This document shows, in pieces, positions 1-9,167 of a stretch of 64,000 bases of DNA. This DNA comes from Phycisphaerae bacterium (GTDB lineage Bacteria; Planctomycetota; Phycisphaerae; Sedimentisphaerales; Anaerohalosphaeraceae): NCBI GenBank assembly GCA_014859965.1, contig JACZKQ010000134.1, forward strand, positions 18,474 through 82,473, given 5' to 3'. A program made the position numbers and the translations under genes. The stretch's first letter is position 1; each line of letters starts with the position of its first letter. Below the pieces are notes generated by a model, which worked only from the letters and a program-made list of their open reading frames with translations, was not told the origin of the DNA and made no database searches.

Positions 1-1
1 G

Positions 2-2203
2 CTTTGGACAATCCGTCTCAGTTCGCGGGTTGCAGCCGAAGAGGCGTCTGCCGTTGTGGGGCCGGTCACGGCAGCGGACCGGGAGCAGGATGCATCACGT
101 CAGCTTCGGATTTATGAGGAGGCACTCCTTCGCGGTTCGACCGATCAGAGCCGGACGGATGCGGCGATTGAGCTTCTGCGTCGGGGAGACGATGGGGCGT
201 GGGAGGTGCTGATGAAGGCGCTCCTGAACGGGGAACACGCGGCCGGCCGTCAGGCGGTTTGCCGAGGCCTCATCGCAAGCCGTTCATGGCCTGACAACCT
301 GCGGAGCCGCAAACCATTCCTTGAACCTCTGCTGGGCATTCTGATTGACACTTCGGGCGCCGACGCACGTCTGGCGGCCGAGGCGTTGCTGGTGTTTCGC
401 TATGCCGAGGTGGGCGAGCGTTTGGGGCGGCTGGCCCGCATGTCAGAACTTAATCGGCAGGTTCGGCTGAACGTTGTTTACACGCTGCGCTTGTGGCCGG
501 ACAAAGACGCCGTACTGGAGCTGGTCAATCTTCTGGATGACGCCGACCCGGAGGTTGCATCGGCGGCATCGGCGGCGCTTCCATACTGGATCGGCACGGC
601 GGCGGACAAGCAGACGATTCTCAAGGAACTGCAGCGCAAGACCCCGGACGAGATTATCAAGGCCCGGCTGGAGGGTCTTCAGCAGCAGATGACCAGACTG
701 GAGGGCGAGCGGGACTCGTGGAAGAAACTGTATCTTGGAGCACTCGATCGCGAGTACGAGAAATCCGACGAGGACGGCAAGGGGAAGATGCTCGTCGAAA
801 AGATGGCGGCCGAGCATGCGCCGGTGCGGCAGTGGGCGGTTCATAAGACGGCGGCGTTTACGGGGTCGCGGCCGAAGGGGTTCCGTGATAACCTGCTGTC
901 GCTGATTTCGGACAAAGATCGCGAGATTCGGCTGACCGCAGCGCGCGTGTTAGCCAATATGAGCGCGTTGGACCCGGCGGCCAAACTCCTGGCTCAACTG
1001 AAGGTCGAGCCCTATTCGGATGTGAGTCTGGCAATATTCGATGCGCTGGGTGAGGCGTGTTTCTTTGCGTCTTCTCCAGGATCGCCGATTGCTCTGGAGG
1101 AAGCGATCCGGGCCGAGACCCTTGCGATCGCGGGCAAGTACCTGCAGAACGCAGAGGTGCGGGTGGCGATGCAGGGGGCGGCGGTGCTGGGCAAACTCCT
1201 GGAGTTGAACAACCTTGAGGGAGACGGCGCAGAGTCGTACCTGGGCCTTCTGGCAGAGCGTTATCAGCAGACCAAAGGAACGGTGCCAGCGCTTCGGGGG
1301 GAAATCCTGGCGGTGATGTCGCGCTTATGTGTCAACGGGAGCCATCGACAGCAGGCGGGTGTGCTTTTCCGGCCATTCTTTCTGGAGGGACTTGGGGCGG
1401 GCGACGATAATATTGTCCGTGAGGCGTCCGCGACGGGGCTAATGAACATCGACAAGTCGGCCGCGTTTCGTTACTTCAAGGAGAACGGGCTGGCCAATGA
1501 TCCGAGCGTGATCGTTCGTCGAACGGTAGTGCGCCTTGCCGGTGAACTGGGTGGAGCCGCAGACGTGGCGTGGCTTGCCGAACGGATCAACGGCAACGGC
1601 GAGGCGGAAGCGGCGTGGCAGGGGATGCGTGATATTCTGCTGCGGCAGGACGCAAAGGCGGTCTACGGGTGGGCACAGAAGGTAGCGGCGGGCGAAGACA
1701 AGTATAGTCATGCGCGGGAACTTCTGGAGATGGCGGAGAAGAAGGCCGAAGCCTCGCCGGATGCGGACTTGCTCCGTGCCGTGCGAACGGACCTTTGCGA
1801 CTGGTACGGGCAAAGGGGCGATTACGCCAAAGTCATCGCTTACGCCGATCAACTGTTGCGGGCGGCCAGTGGTGCAGAAAAAGAGAATTTGCAGTTGCGA
1901 CTCCTTGAGGCCTATCTGCAGACGGCCGACGCGGCCAAGGCGGCGGTACTGATGGGCGAGCGGTTGACTGCAAAGGACACTGCGGCGGACGATGCGTTTG
2001 CAGCGCGGATCGGGACATTTCTGGGGCTCCGCGACATCAATCCGGGCACGAAGACAGCGGTCGTTGAGGCCCTTGGGGCCATTAAAGCGCCCGCCGCACG
2101 GCCGCGATGGACGGCTCAACTCAACACGTGGCGAAACATAGTGGCGGCCAAGCCGGCACAGCCCGTAACGGCCGCCTCTGTGCCGCCGACGGCCGACAAG
2201 TAA
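2..2203 (+). CDS. HEAT-repeat protein, 5' end cut by window edge
   Basis: The reading frame is open to the left edge, so the start is probably outside; a GTG at 56 would be the first start inside the window. Residues just before that GTG resemble the end of a signal peptide (..SSRVAAEEASA), which suggests an exported protein. Counting from 56, helical repeats of HEAT type run through most of the 715 residues (for example around residues 95-185 and 250-330), with a short coiled-coil-like stretch near 205-225 and a TPR-like region near 580-650. Such repeats bind other proteins; no catalytic motif is visible. The family is not recognised more closely and its partner is unknown. Confidence 0.7.
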   Translation, partial: LWTIRLSSRVAAEEASAVVGPVTAADREQDASRQLRIYEEALLRGSTDQSRTDAAIELLRRGDDGAWEVLMKALLNGEHAAGRQAVCRGLIASRSWPDNLRSRKPFLEPLLGILIDTSGADARLAAEALLVFRYAEVGERLGRLARMSELNRQVRLNVVYTLRLWPDKDAVLELVNLLDDADPEVASAASAALPYWIGTAADKQTILKELQRKTPDEIIKARLEGLQQQMTRLEGERDSWKKLYLGALDREYEKSDEDGKGKMLVEKMAAEHAPVRQWAVHKTAAFTGSRPKGFRDNLLSLISDKDREIRLTAARVLANMSALDPAAKLLAQLKVEPYSDVSLAIFDALGEACFFASSPGSPIALEEAIRAETLAIAGKYLQNAEVRVAMQGAAVLGKLLELNNLEGDGAESYLGLLAERYQQTKGTVPALRGEILAVMSRLCVNGSHRQQAGVLFRPFFLEGLGAGDDNIVREASATGLMNIDKSAAFRYFKENGLANDPSVIVRRTVVRLAGELGGAADVAWLAERINGNGEAEAAWQGMRDILLRQDAKAVYGWAQKVAAGEDKYSHARELLEMAEKKAEASPDADLLRAVRTDLCDWYGQRGDYAKVIAYADQLLRAASGAEKENLQLRLLEAYLQTADAAKAAVLMGERLTAKDTAADDAFAARIGTFLGLRDINPGTKTAVVEALGAIKAPAARPRWTAQLNTWRNIVAAKPAQPVTAASVPPTADK

Positions 2204-2426
2204 GCTTCTTGAAGATACCAACCCGTCACCCGCCATTTCAATTGCCGTTGGATCGATGGTGCTGCGGTTATCTTGCCTGTCTTCACAGTCAAATTTCCTA
2301 ATTTAAACGAGAACTGTACCTGCATATCCATCTTAAAAGATTTCCGGGAAAATCTGTAATATTCGCACATCTGAAGGACTCTTAGAGGTATCGGGAAGAG
2401 AAAAGTCTGCTTTTTGCGGGGTACCT

Positions 2427-2678
2427 ATGATGGCTGCCAAACATACGAACACCGCGTTAACTGTTTTCCTGTCCCTTTTTTTTTGGGTGGGCGCGTAAAA
2501 CCCGCAATTATTTATGTCGATGCCTGTGCGTCGCCCGGCGGGGACGGCGTGAGCTGGGAGCAGGCGTTTGATGCACTGCAGGAGGCATTGCGCGCGGCCC
2601 AGTTTAAACGGGGACTGCGTTGTGAATCTGGCCGACTTTGCGCTGATGGCGGCGCATTGGCTGGAAGACGGCAGGTAG
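2427..2678 (+). pseudogene. Decayed beta-helix/dockerin paralogue (upstream remnant)
   Basis: Three pieces of one gene type lie in order but in different frames. ATG 2427 opens a signal-peptide-like stretch (MMAAKHTNTALTVFLSLFF) that ends in a stop just after a run of T's near 2475. In another frame, from 2507, comes the family's mature start IIYVDACASPGGDG...SWEQAFDALQEAL. From 2607 a third segment encodes the dockerin-like tail NGDCVVNLADFALMAAHWL, ending at TAG 2676. The whole beta-helix body is missing. The pieces match the ends of the intact gene at 2718, so this is a paralogue with a large internal deletion and frameshifts. Confidence 0.75.
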
Positions 2679-2717
2679 CTGTTAGCTGAGACGCTTTCAA
2701 ACTGAGGGAGAAGAGAG

Positions 2718-4457
2718 ATGTATATGCAAAGAGCAGCGTTTGCGGTGGTTGTGACCATGCTTGCCGGATCTGTCGCGGGGGCGGCGGTCATTTACTTGGA
2801 CGGCCGTGCGACGGGCGCGTATGAGTTTGGGGCGGGCGAGCGATGCCCCGTGATGTGGTATGTTCAGGCGGACGCCAATTCGCCGGACAGCGACGGCAAG
2901 AGCTGGGAGACGGCGCTGCCGTTTTTGCAGGATGCGCTGATGTTGGCCGGGGTTGGCGACGAAGTGCGGGTGGCGCAGGGTGTGTACAGGCCGGGCGATT
3001 TCGCGTTGAGCGATCGCCCGGGCCTGGGCCGCGCGGAGACTTTTGCACTGGCGACGGGGGTGACGATCAAGGGCGGCTACGCGGGGCTGGGTGCGCCGGA
3101 CCCCGACGCGCGCGACGTGCGGCGGTACGAAACGATTCTCAGCGGCGACCTGGCGGGAACGCTGCCGGTGCTGACGCGCGACAACTGTGAGGCGGTGCTG
3201 ACGGTTCGCGGAAGGGAGGAATACGCCAACTGTTACCATGTTGTGTCGGCGGTTGGCGTCGACGGTTCCGCAGTTCTTGAGGGCGTCACGATCACCGGCG
3301 GCACGGCGAACGGCCCGGCCTATGGGGAGCCCGCGGAAGCGAAGTTCTTTCACGGCGGCGGCGTGTACGTTGAGGATGCCGCGCCGGTGTTTGTTGATTG
3401 TACCATCACGGGCAATATCGCGTTTGTGTACGGCGGTCCTGCGGCAAAGGGGGGAGGCATGTACTGCACAGGGAGCCAGCCGACACTGGTTCGCTGCCGG
3501 TTTGTGTTCAACTGGGTGGACGACTATGATTCTGACGCGTACGGGGCGGGCATGGCCAATGACGACAGCAGTCCGATCCTCACCGACTGCACGTTTGAAA
3601 GCAACGGCACATGGAACTGGGGTGGGGCGATGGCAAACATGGGCGCGTCGTCTGTGAAACTGGCCGGCTGTGCCTTCCTGAACAACCGGGCGCAATACGG
3701 CGGCGGGGCGATATACCACGCGCCCAACAATGAGCAGGTCCTGACGGCGACAAATTGTCTACTTGCGGGCAATCGGTCGGGATGGGAAGGCGGCGCGGTG
3801 AAGATTCCCAACGGGCGCGGCGTACTGACAAACTGCACATTCACCGAGAATCGGGTGAGAGACTCTGAATACGGTCGTGCGGTGGCCTGCGACAACTGGG
3901 ACGAGGCCATAGTCAGAGCGGTCAATTGCATTTTCCGCGATGGCGGTGGGGAGTTTGTGAGTGCAGACCCCAGCTGGGGGGCAATCACGTTCAGCAATGT
4001 CGAGGGTGGCTGGGAAGGCCAGGGCAATATCGACGTCGATCCGCTGTTCGTCAATCCGGGCGTTTGGTACTCGACCGGTACACCCAGTCCTTTGCACGAT
4101 ACGTGGACGGCAGGCGATTATCATCTGAAGTCGCAGGCGGGGCGGTGGGATGCTGCACGGCAGGAGTGGGTGCGTGACAGCGTGACGAGCCCTTGCATTG
4201 ATGCGGGTGACCCGCGGGTTTCGGTTATGTACGAGCCGTTCCCGAACGGCGGAGTCATTAACATGGGCGCGCATGGCGGTACGGCTGAGGCGAGCAAGAC
4301 GTACTTTGGCGAATTCATCTGTGAGGTGGTAACGATGGGCGATTTGAATGGGGATTGTGTGGTGAATCTTACCGATCTGGCGTTGCTGGCAGGGCACTGG
4401 ATGGAGGATAACCGCATCGGCATGAGCAGCCAGGGATTGGAAGGTCCGCGGCCGTAG
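2718..4457 (+). CDS. Exported right-handed beta-helix protein with dockerin-like tail
   Basis: ATG 2718 follows GGGAG and opens a signal peptide (about 22 residues, ending near SVAGAA). The 579-residue product has the polymorphic-outer-membrane-protein layout seen in planctomycetes: an N-terminal YVQADANSPDSDGKSWETAL block, parallel beta-helix repeats rich in GGG, CTFxxN and GGAV motifs (about residues 170-430), a conserved NMGAHGGTAEASK block, and a C-terminal dockerin-like calcium-loop motif (GDLNGDCVVNLTDLALLAGHW). Such proteins are secreted or surface-attached; many relatives bind or degrade polysaccharide, but no catalytic residues can be named here. Two decayed copies flank it. Confidence 0.85.
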   Translation: MYMQRAAFAVVVTMLAGSVAGAAVIYLDGRATGAYEFGAGERCPVMWYVQADANSPDSDGKSWETALPFLQDALMLAGVGDEVRVAQGVYRPGDFALSDRPGLGRAETFALATGVTIKGGYAGLGAPDPDARDVRRYETILSGDLAGTLPVLTRDNCEAVLTVRGREEYANCYHVVSAVGVDGSAVLEGVTITGGTANGPAYGEPAEAKFFHGGGVYVEDAAPVFVDCTITGNIAFVYGGPAAKGGGMYCTGSQPTLVRCRFVFNWVDDYDSDAYGAGMANDDSSPILTDCTFESNGTWNWGGAMANMGASSVKLAGCAFLNNRAQYGGGAIYHAPNNEQVLTATNCLLAGNRSGWEGGAVKIPNGRGVLTNCTFTENRVRDSEYGRAVACDNWDEAIVRAVNCIFRDGGGEFVSADPSWGAITFSNVEGGWEGQGNIDVDPLFVNPGVWYSTGTPSPLHDTWTAGDYHLKSQAGRWDAARQEWVRDSVTSPCIDAGDPRVSVMYEPFPNGGVINMGAHGGTAEASKTYFGEFICEVVTMGDLNGDCVVNLTDLALLAGHWMEDNRIGMSSQGLEGPRP

Positions 4458-4577
4458 ACGGGTTTTCGGCTATGGCCCTTGGTGATTGTAAACCAAAAGC
4501 GATTAGAGATTCTTTTGGGGAGTGCAGAAATATGGACTGGAATGCATGGGTAAGAACGGGGACTCTGGTGGTCGGCG

Positions 4578-4888
4578 ATCATCTATATTGATTCCGGGGC
4601 AACGGGCGCCAACAACGGGACGTGCTGGGCGGATGCATACATGGATTTGCAGAACGCTCTTGGACGCGACAACGACCCTTGCGAGATCAGGGTGGCCCAG
4701 GGCGTCTACAAACCCGGGAGGAACCGCCAAGCTGAACATGGGCGCCTACGGCGGCACGGCCGAGGCGAGCAAGGCGTGGTTCGGCGGGCCCATTTGCGAG
4801 ACCATTTTGCCGGCGAATCAACGGTGACTGCGCGGTGGACCTTGCGGATCTTTCCATTCTGGCATTGCACTGGCTCGGGCCCATGTAA
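4578..4888 (+). pseudogene. Decayed beta-helix/dockerin paralogue (downstream remnant)
   Basis: Three frames together spell the two ends of the neighbouring gene's family. From 4578 one frame encodes IIYIDSGATGANNG..CWADAYMDLQNAL and RVAQGVYKPG; the next frame gives NMGAYGGTAEASKAWFGG and ICE; from 4817 a third frame gives INGDCAVDLADLSILALHWL and ends at TAA 4886. The beta-helix body is absent. The intact gene at 2718 has the same blocks in the same order, so this is a decayed copy. A possible older start lies near ATG 4532, in yet another frame. Confidence 0.75.
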
Positions 4889-5118
4889 GACAGTGGTGCG
4901 CTTCAATCGTATTCTTGGAGAGATCAACGATTACATCAAAATGTCCATGCTGGGCGCAATCGCTCGACTCGAATGGCATTACTGAAACATGCCGTATTAT
5001 CGGCCCCGGTTCTTGTGTAGAAATCCTCTTGTAAATCCAGTTAAGCGGAGGAGCGGATTGTTCGACAACAAGTTTATCCGCGGATACGATAGTGTGATGC
5101 CCCTGATCTGGAGAAGAA

Positions 5119-6564
5119 ATGATATTTTCCGACACAAAGACGCTGGTTTCCGAAGGCCACTCTCTGAGCGGCAAACCGCACCTTGTTGAGGCGTTGTTCG
5201 AGAACAACCCGTGCCAGACAATCGTCGTGGATAGTGAGGGGCGGATCGTTACCTTCAACAGGGCCAAGAGAGACTCCGGCGACCGAATGCCGGCGCCCGG
5301 CGACCTTATCTTCAGGGATTACGCGGGGGGATACGAGCACGACATGTATTCCGAACTTATGGAATGCATCCGGACAACGCAAACCCGACGTTTTCCAGAT
5401 CAGAAGTACGGGGGCAAGATATTGTCGACGACGATCTCGGCTTTTCCGGGCGGTGCGACGATCATTACCGAAGATGTGACCGAGCAAAAGAAAGCCGAGG
5501 CGGAGCTGCGCCAAAGTGAAGCATTTAACCGGGCGCTGTTCGACTACAATCCCTGCCAGACGATCATCGTGGATAAGAGCGGCAGAATCGTCACCTTCAA
5601 CAAGGCCAAACGGGAAAGCGGCGACCGCCTGCCCAAAGAAGGAGATATTATTTTCAAGGATTACGCCGGACGGTACGAACACGACATGTATTCGGAACTG
5701 ATGGAATGCATTCGTAAGGAGCAGACGCGCCGCTTTCCGGATCAGAAGTACGCCGACAAGATTCTTTCGACAACGATTTCGCCGTTTCCGGGCGGTGCGA
5801 CGATTATTACTGAGGACGTTACGCAGCGCGTCGAGGCAGAGCGGAAGCTTGCGTCGGCCAACGAAGTGCTCAAGGAAAAAGACCGGCTGAAAACGGCGTT
5901 TGTATCGACGATCGCCCATGAATTACGCACGTCGCTGTGTATTTTTCAGAATGCCGTTTCGAACATGAATTCGGGCGCTATGGGCAAGGTCAATGGCAAA
6001 CTGCGGGAAACGTTCGAGATGGCTGGGGAGAGTGTCCGGCGGCTGGCGCATGTCATCGACGATTTTGTCGAACTGTCGGAGGTGGAGTTGGGCCAGGGGG
6101 CGCTGGCGCGGGAACAACTGGACATGACGGTGGTGTGTCGCGAAGCGATCGAGGCGGCCCGGCCGCGGCTGAAGGACAGGAATATCCATTTCAAGACACT
6201 GCTGCCGGAAGGCGGCTGCCTGGTGACGGCCGATCGGTCCAAGATGGTCCGGGTTCTTCGGCATCTTTTTGACAATGCGTCGAAATATGCGCCGGAGGGC
6301 GGCGAGGTTGAATTCTGCCTCCAGGATCGGGGACGCGATATTGCATTTTACGTCAAGGACAACGGGCCGGGCATCGCCGAAGAGAATCTGGAGAAGATAT
6401 TTGATTGTTTTACGAGCATCGATGTGGCGGGGCAATCGCGCCGCGCGGGCATCGGCCTGGGCCTGACGCTTGTTCGGGAAATCGTCAAAATGCACGGCGG
6501 CGAGGTGCTTGCGGTCAGTAAACCCGGCAAGGCGACGACGTTTCGCGTGGTGATTCCCAAATAA
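5119..6564 (+). CDS. Tandem-PAS sensor histidine kinase
   Basis: A 481-residue protein with two nearly identical PAS-like modules (about residues 25-121 and 139-235, 114 residues apart), then a HisKA H-box STIAHELRTSL with the probable phosphorylated histidine at 267, and an ATP-binding domain with N-box LFDNASKYAP, G1 KDNGPGIAEEN and G2 AGIGLGLTL. It should autophosphorylate in response to a signal sensed by the PAS modules and pass phosphate to a response regulator. No transmembrane segment is visible, so it is probably cytoplasmic. No response regulator gene lies next to it, so it looks like an orphan kinase. Confidence 0.88.
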   Translation: MIFSDTKTLVSEGHSLSGKPHLVEALFENNPCQTIVVDSEGRIVTFNRAKRDSGDRMPAPGDLIFRDYAGGYEHDMYSELMECIRTTQTRRFPDQKYGGKILSTTISAFPGGATIITEDVTEQKKAEAELRQSEAFNRALFDYNPCQTIIVDKSGRIVTFNKAKRESGDRLPKEGDIIFKDYAGRYEHDMYSELMECIRKEQTRRFPDQKYADKILSTTISPFPGGATIITEDVTQRVEAERKLASANEVLKEKDRLKTAFVSTIAHELRTSLCIFQNAVSNMNSGAMGKVNGKLRETFEMAGESVRRLAHVIDDFVELSEVELGQGALAREQLDMTVVCREAIEAARPRLKDRNIHFKTLLPEGGCLVTADRSKMVRVLRHLFDNASKYAPEGGEVEFCLQDRGRDIAFYVKDNGPGIAEENLEKIFDCFTSIDVAGQSRRAGIGLGLTLVREIVKMHGGEVLAVSKPGKATTFRVVIPK

Positions 6565-6750
6565 TTGGGGTGTACTACCGGCCGAAATCTAATGCGGCCG
6601 CATCGGCTGTTTGTCGGCATGGCAGCGACATTGAGGTTGAGCTGAATACAAGGGGGCTTGCAGGAAGGCTACCATCTTTTTTCGGATGTGAACCGGTGTT
6701 TCCAACTTTCGTAAGAAAGAATGACGGTTTATGACGAAAGGGGGTGTCTC

Positions 6751-7212
6751 ATGGAGATCACCGACAAACTGGACGAGGAAGAGGTGCCGTATAAAGTGTC
6801 GACGCATCGGCCGGCCTTTACGGCGCAGGAAGTGGCGCAGGAGGAGCATGTAAGGGGCATGAACGTCGCCAAGTGTGTCGTGGTAACTGCCGACGGACGC
6901 GATTACCTCTGTGTTCTGTCGGCCTGCTGTATGATCGATTTTGACGCTTTGAAGAGCGCTTTGGCGGCTTCGGAGGTCCATTTGGCGAGTGAGGCGCATG
7001 TCGCCGAACTGTTCGAAGACTGCGAGGTTGGGGCGGAGCCGCCATTTGGCAGTTTTTACGGGTTGCCCACGCTTATGGACGACCGTATGGAGCGCGAGGA
7101 TTTTATCATGTTCCAAGGCGGACGGCATGACCGGGCTATTCAAATGGACATGCAGACTTATCTGCGAATCGAAAGGCCGCGGGTATTCAGCTTCAGCAGC
7201 CGGTTGCATTAG
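6751..7212 (+). CDS. YbaK/EbsC-type aminoacyl-tRNA deacylase domain protein
   Basis: The product matches the YbaK/ProX editing fold: the family's N-terminal pattern YKVSTHRPAFTAQEVAQ is followed by the core VAKCVVVTADGRDYLCVLSA and the PPFGSFYGLP segment. Family members hydrolyse mischarged aminoacyl-tRNA (for example Cys- or Ala-tRNAPro) in the cytoplasm. The ATG at 6751 is preferred over the in-frame ATG at 6721, because AAAGGGGG precedes it and family members begin near MEITDKLDEEE; this gives 153 residues. The exact substrate cannot be read from the sequence. Confidence 0.8.
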   Translation: MEITDKLDEEEVPYKVSTHRPAFTAQEVAQEEHVRGMNVAKCVVVTADGRDYLCVLSACCMIDFDALKSALAASEVHLASEAHVAELFEDCEVGAEPPFGSFYGLPTLMDDRMEREDFIMFQGGRHDRAIQMDMQTYLRIERPRVFSFSSRLH

Positions 7213-7532
7213 AATGAGGGTATATTATCGAGGCAGGAGGCGATTTTTTTATCGGACGTTATCAGTGAAATAAGAAAGAGCCAGCCGGTGATGACTGGCC
7301 CCTTCTTTTGGAGGAGGAGAAAAGCTTATTTTACCTCAAGGAGAAAACCCTTTTTTCAGTTCTTTCCAACCTTTGTCAGGTCTGTTATTATTACTCGCCT
7401 GAGCCGAAGTGGTTCGCGCGAAGTCCAAAAATTTTTTGACCAGCCCACGAATATCTTATCTGGGCGTCGGACAGCGGCCACGACCGGCGACCATGGTTTC
7501 TTATCGGCTTTTTTTAACACAAGGACGAGATT
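7213..7532. other. 320-base gap without a convincing gene
   Basis: Apart from the terminator-like hairpin at 7273-7309, the stretch holds only a low-complexity, T-rich open frame (7288-7560) that overlaps the start of the next gene and shows no domain. The next gene's ribosome site (AAGGACGAG) lies just before 7533. Confidence 0.5.
7273..7309 (+). terminator. Imperfect rho-independent terminator after the YbaK-like gene
   Basis: AAGAAAGAGCCAG pairs with CTGGCCCCTTCTT around a 10-base loop, with two A/C mismatches, and TTTT follows within the 3' arm. It lies 60 bases after the stop at 7212. Confidence 0.45.
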
Positions 7533-8552
7533 ATGGCACCTTTTTTTTGTGCGGCAGTGAGTTTTTTGATGCTTCTAAGCCCAACCGAGATGATGGGGGC
7601 GGTCGACCCTGATGGGGCGGTGGGTAACAAACCGGAGATTCGGGTGGTCGCTCGCATATGGGACACCGGGGGGCACAATGCATTTACGGACCTGCTGCGT
7701 TTCGACGGCCGGTGGCTCTGTGTATTTCGCGAGGCCGAAGCACATGTTTACGGTCGCGACGGGCAGATCCGGGTGATTTGCAGTAAAGACGGCGAGACCT
7801 GGGAATCGGCGGCAATCCTGGGTGAGAAGGGTGTGGATCTTCGCGATCCGAAAATTAGCCTCGCGCCGGATGGGCGATTGATGATCGTAATGGGAGGCAG
7901 CGTTTATGACGGCCGGACGCTGGTGACACGGCAGAGCCGGGTTGCGTTTTCGTCGGACGGGCGGTCGTGGTCACAACCGCAAAAGGTGCTTTCGGCCGGT
8001 GAGTGGCTGTGGCGGGTGACCTGGCGGGGGAACGAGGGCTTTGGCGTTGCCTATGGGGGCCCATCCGGCTCGGGCGAGTCACCGTTGAGACTTTACCGGA
8101 CGGAAAACGGCAGCGGTTACGAACTGGTGACGCCGCTGGAGGTGCAGGGCGCGCCTAACGAGACGACGCTGCGGTTCGCGGCGGATGGACAAATGATCGC
8201 GCTGGTGCGGCGGGAGGCGGGCGATACCCGTGCATGGATCGGGTCCAGTTCGCCGCCATTTACGCGCTGGCAGTGGCGGCAGACACAGCATCAGATCGGC
8301 GGGCCGAACTTTGTCGTGCTGCCCGACGGGCAAATGTGGGCGGCGGGGCGAAGCTATACCGGCGGGGCAAAAACGGCGGTGGGACGATTGACAAAGGGCG
8401 GTTACGAGCCGATGCTGACCGTGCCGAGCGGGGGCGACACAAGCTATCCCGGGCTGGCCTGGCACGATGGCCTGCTTTGGATGAGTTATTACTCATCGCA
8501 CGAGGGCAAGGCGGCGATATACCTTGCGAAGATTGCGCTGGCGGCAGATTAG
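7533..8552 (+). CDS. Exported sialidase/BNR-type beta-propeller protein
   Basis: ATG 7533 follows AAGGACGAG and opens a signal peptide (about 22 residues). The 339-residue product shows the repeated blades of the sialidase-like superfamily, with Asp-box-like strings such as CSKDGETWESA (near residue 85) and FSSDGRSWSQP (near 145), and conserved FREAEAH and RDPKISLAPDG segments. Relatives include exo-sialidases and many propeller proteins of unknown substrate. The full set of catalytic arginines of true sialidases cannot be confirmed by eye, so the substrate is left open. It probably works in the periplasm or outside the cell. Confidence 0.7.
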   Translation: MAPFFCAAVSFLMLLSPTEMMGAVDPDGAVGNKPEIRVVARIWDTGGHNAFTDLLRFDGRWLCVFREAEAHVYGRDGQIRVICSKDGETWESAAILGEKGVDLRDPKISLAPDGRLMIVMGGSVYDGRTLVTRQSRVAFSSDGRSWSQPQKVLSAGEWLWRVTWRGNEGFGVAYGGPSGSGESPLRLYRTENGSGYELVTPLEVQGAPNETTLRFAADGQMIALVRREAGDTRAWIGSSSPPFTRWQWRQTQHQIGGPNFVVLPDGQMWAAGRSYTGGAKTAVGRLTKGGYEPMLTVPSGGDTSYPGLAWHDGLLWMSYYSSHEGKAAIYLAKIALAAD

Positions 8553-8574
8553 GCTTGAATGGAAGGAGCGGATG

Positions 8575-9129
8575 ATGGCCAAACGCGTGTTAGTCACAAT
8601 TGCCGACGGCATCGAAGAGATCGAGGCCGTGTGCATTATCGATACGCTGCGGCGAGCCGGCGCACAGGTGACGGTTGCCTCGGCGAACGGTTTGCAGGTG
8701 AAGGCCTCGCGCGGAGTCAAGCTGGTCGCGGACAAGTTGATCGGCGAATGTGCGGGTGAAACATTTGACCTGATCGTGCTGCCGGGGGGTATGCCGGGTG
8801 CGGAGCATCTGCGGGACTCTGAGACGCTGGGCGACATGCTCAAAAAGCAAAAGGGGGCGGGGCGGATGTACGGGGCGATCTGTGCATCGCCGACGGTTGT
8901 GCTGAGCCATTACGGCTTGCTGGACGACAAGCGGGCGACATGCCATCCGGCGCTGACGGACAAACTCGTCTGTGCGGAGAAGGCGGACGAGCGCGTGGTG
9001 GCGGACGGTAACTGTGTGACCAGCCGCGGACCGGGGACGGCGATTGAGTTCGCGCTGGAACTGGTGCAGCAGTTGTTTGGGGCCGATTGTGCTGAGGCGG
9101 TGGCCGGGCCCATGCTGGCGGAACGCTGA
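8575..9129 (+). CDS. DJ-1/PfpI family protein (YajL-like)
   Basis: A 184-residue DJ-1/PfpI fold protein. The nucleophile-elbow cysteine is in GAICASPTVVL and the conserved glutamate in DGIEEIEAV, both hallmarks of the DJ-1/YajL branch; LPGGMPGAEHL is also conserved. Family members are reported as protein or metabolite deglycases and oxidative-stress proteins in the cytoplasm; the precise activity is debated. Start 8575 was chosen because AAGGAG lies six bases before it; an adjacent ATG at 8572 is possible. It follows the sialidase-like gene by only 22 bases and may be co-transcribed. Confidence 0.87.
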   Translation: MAKRVLVTIADGIEEIEAVCIIDTLRRAGAQVTVASANGLQVKASRGVKLVADKLIGECAGETFDLIVLPGGMPGAEHLRDSETLGDMLKKQKGAGRMYGAICASPTVVLSHYGLLDDKRATCHPALTDKLVCAEKADERVVADGNCVTSRGPGTAIEFALELVQQLFGADCAEAVAGPMLAER

Positions 9130-9167
9130 TTCGGTTCTTCTTGTTTCATATATTAAGGGGTGGCGCA

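Noticed and set aside
7288..7560. 90-residue plus-strand frame
   Set aside because: Low-complexity, no ribosome site, overlaps the terminator-like hairpin and the start of the sialidase-like gene.
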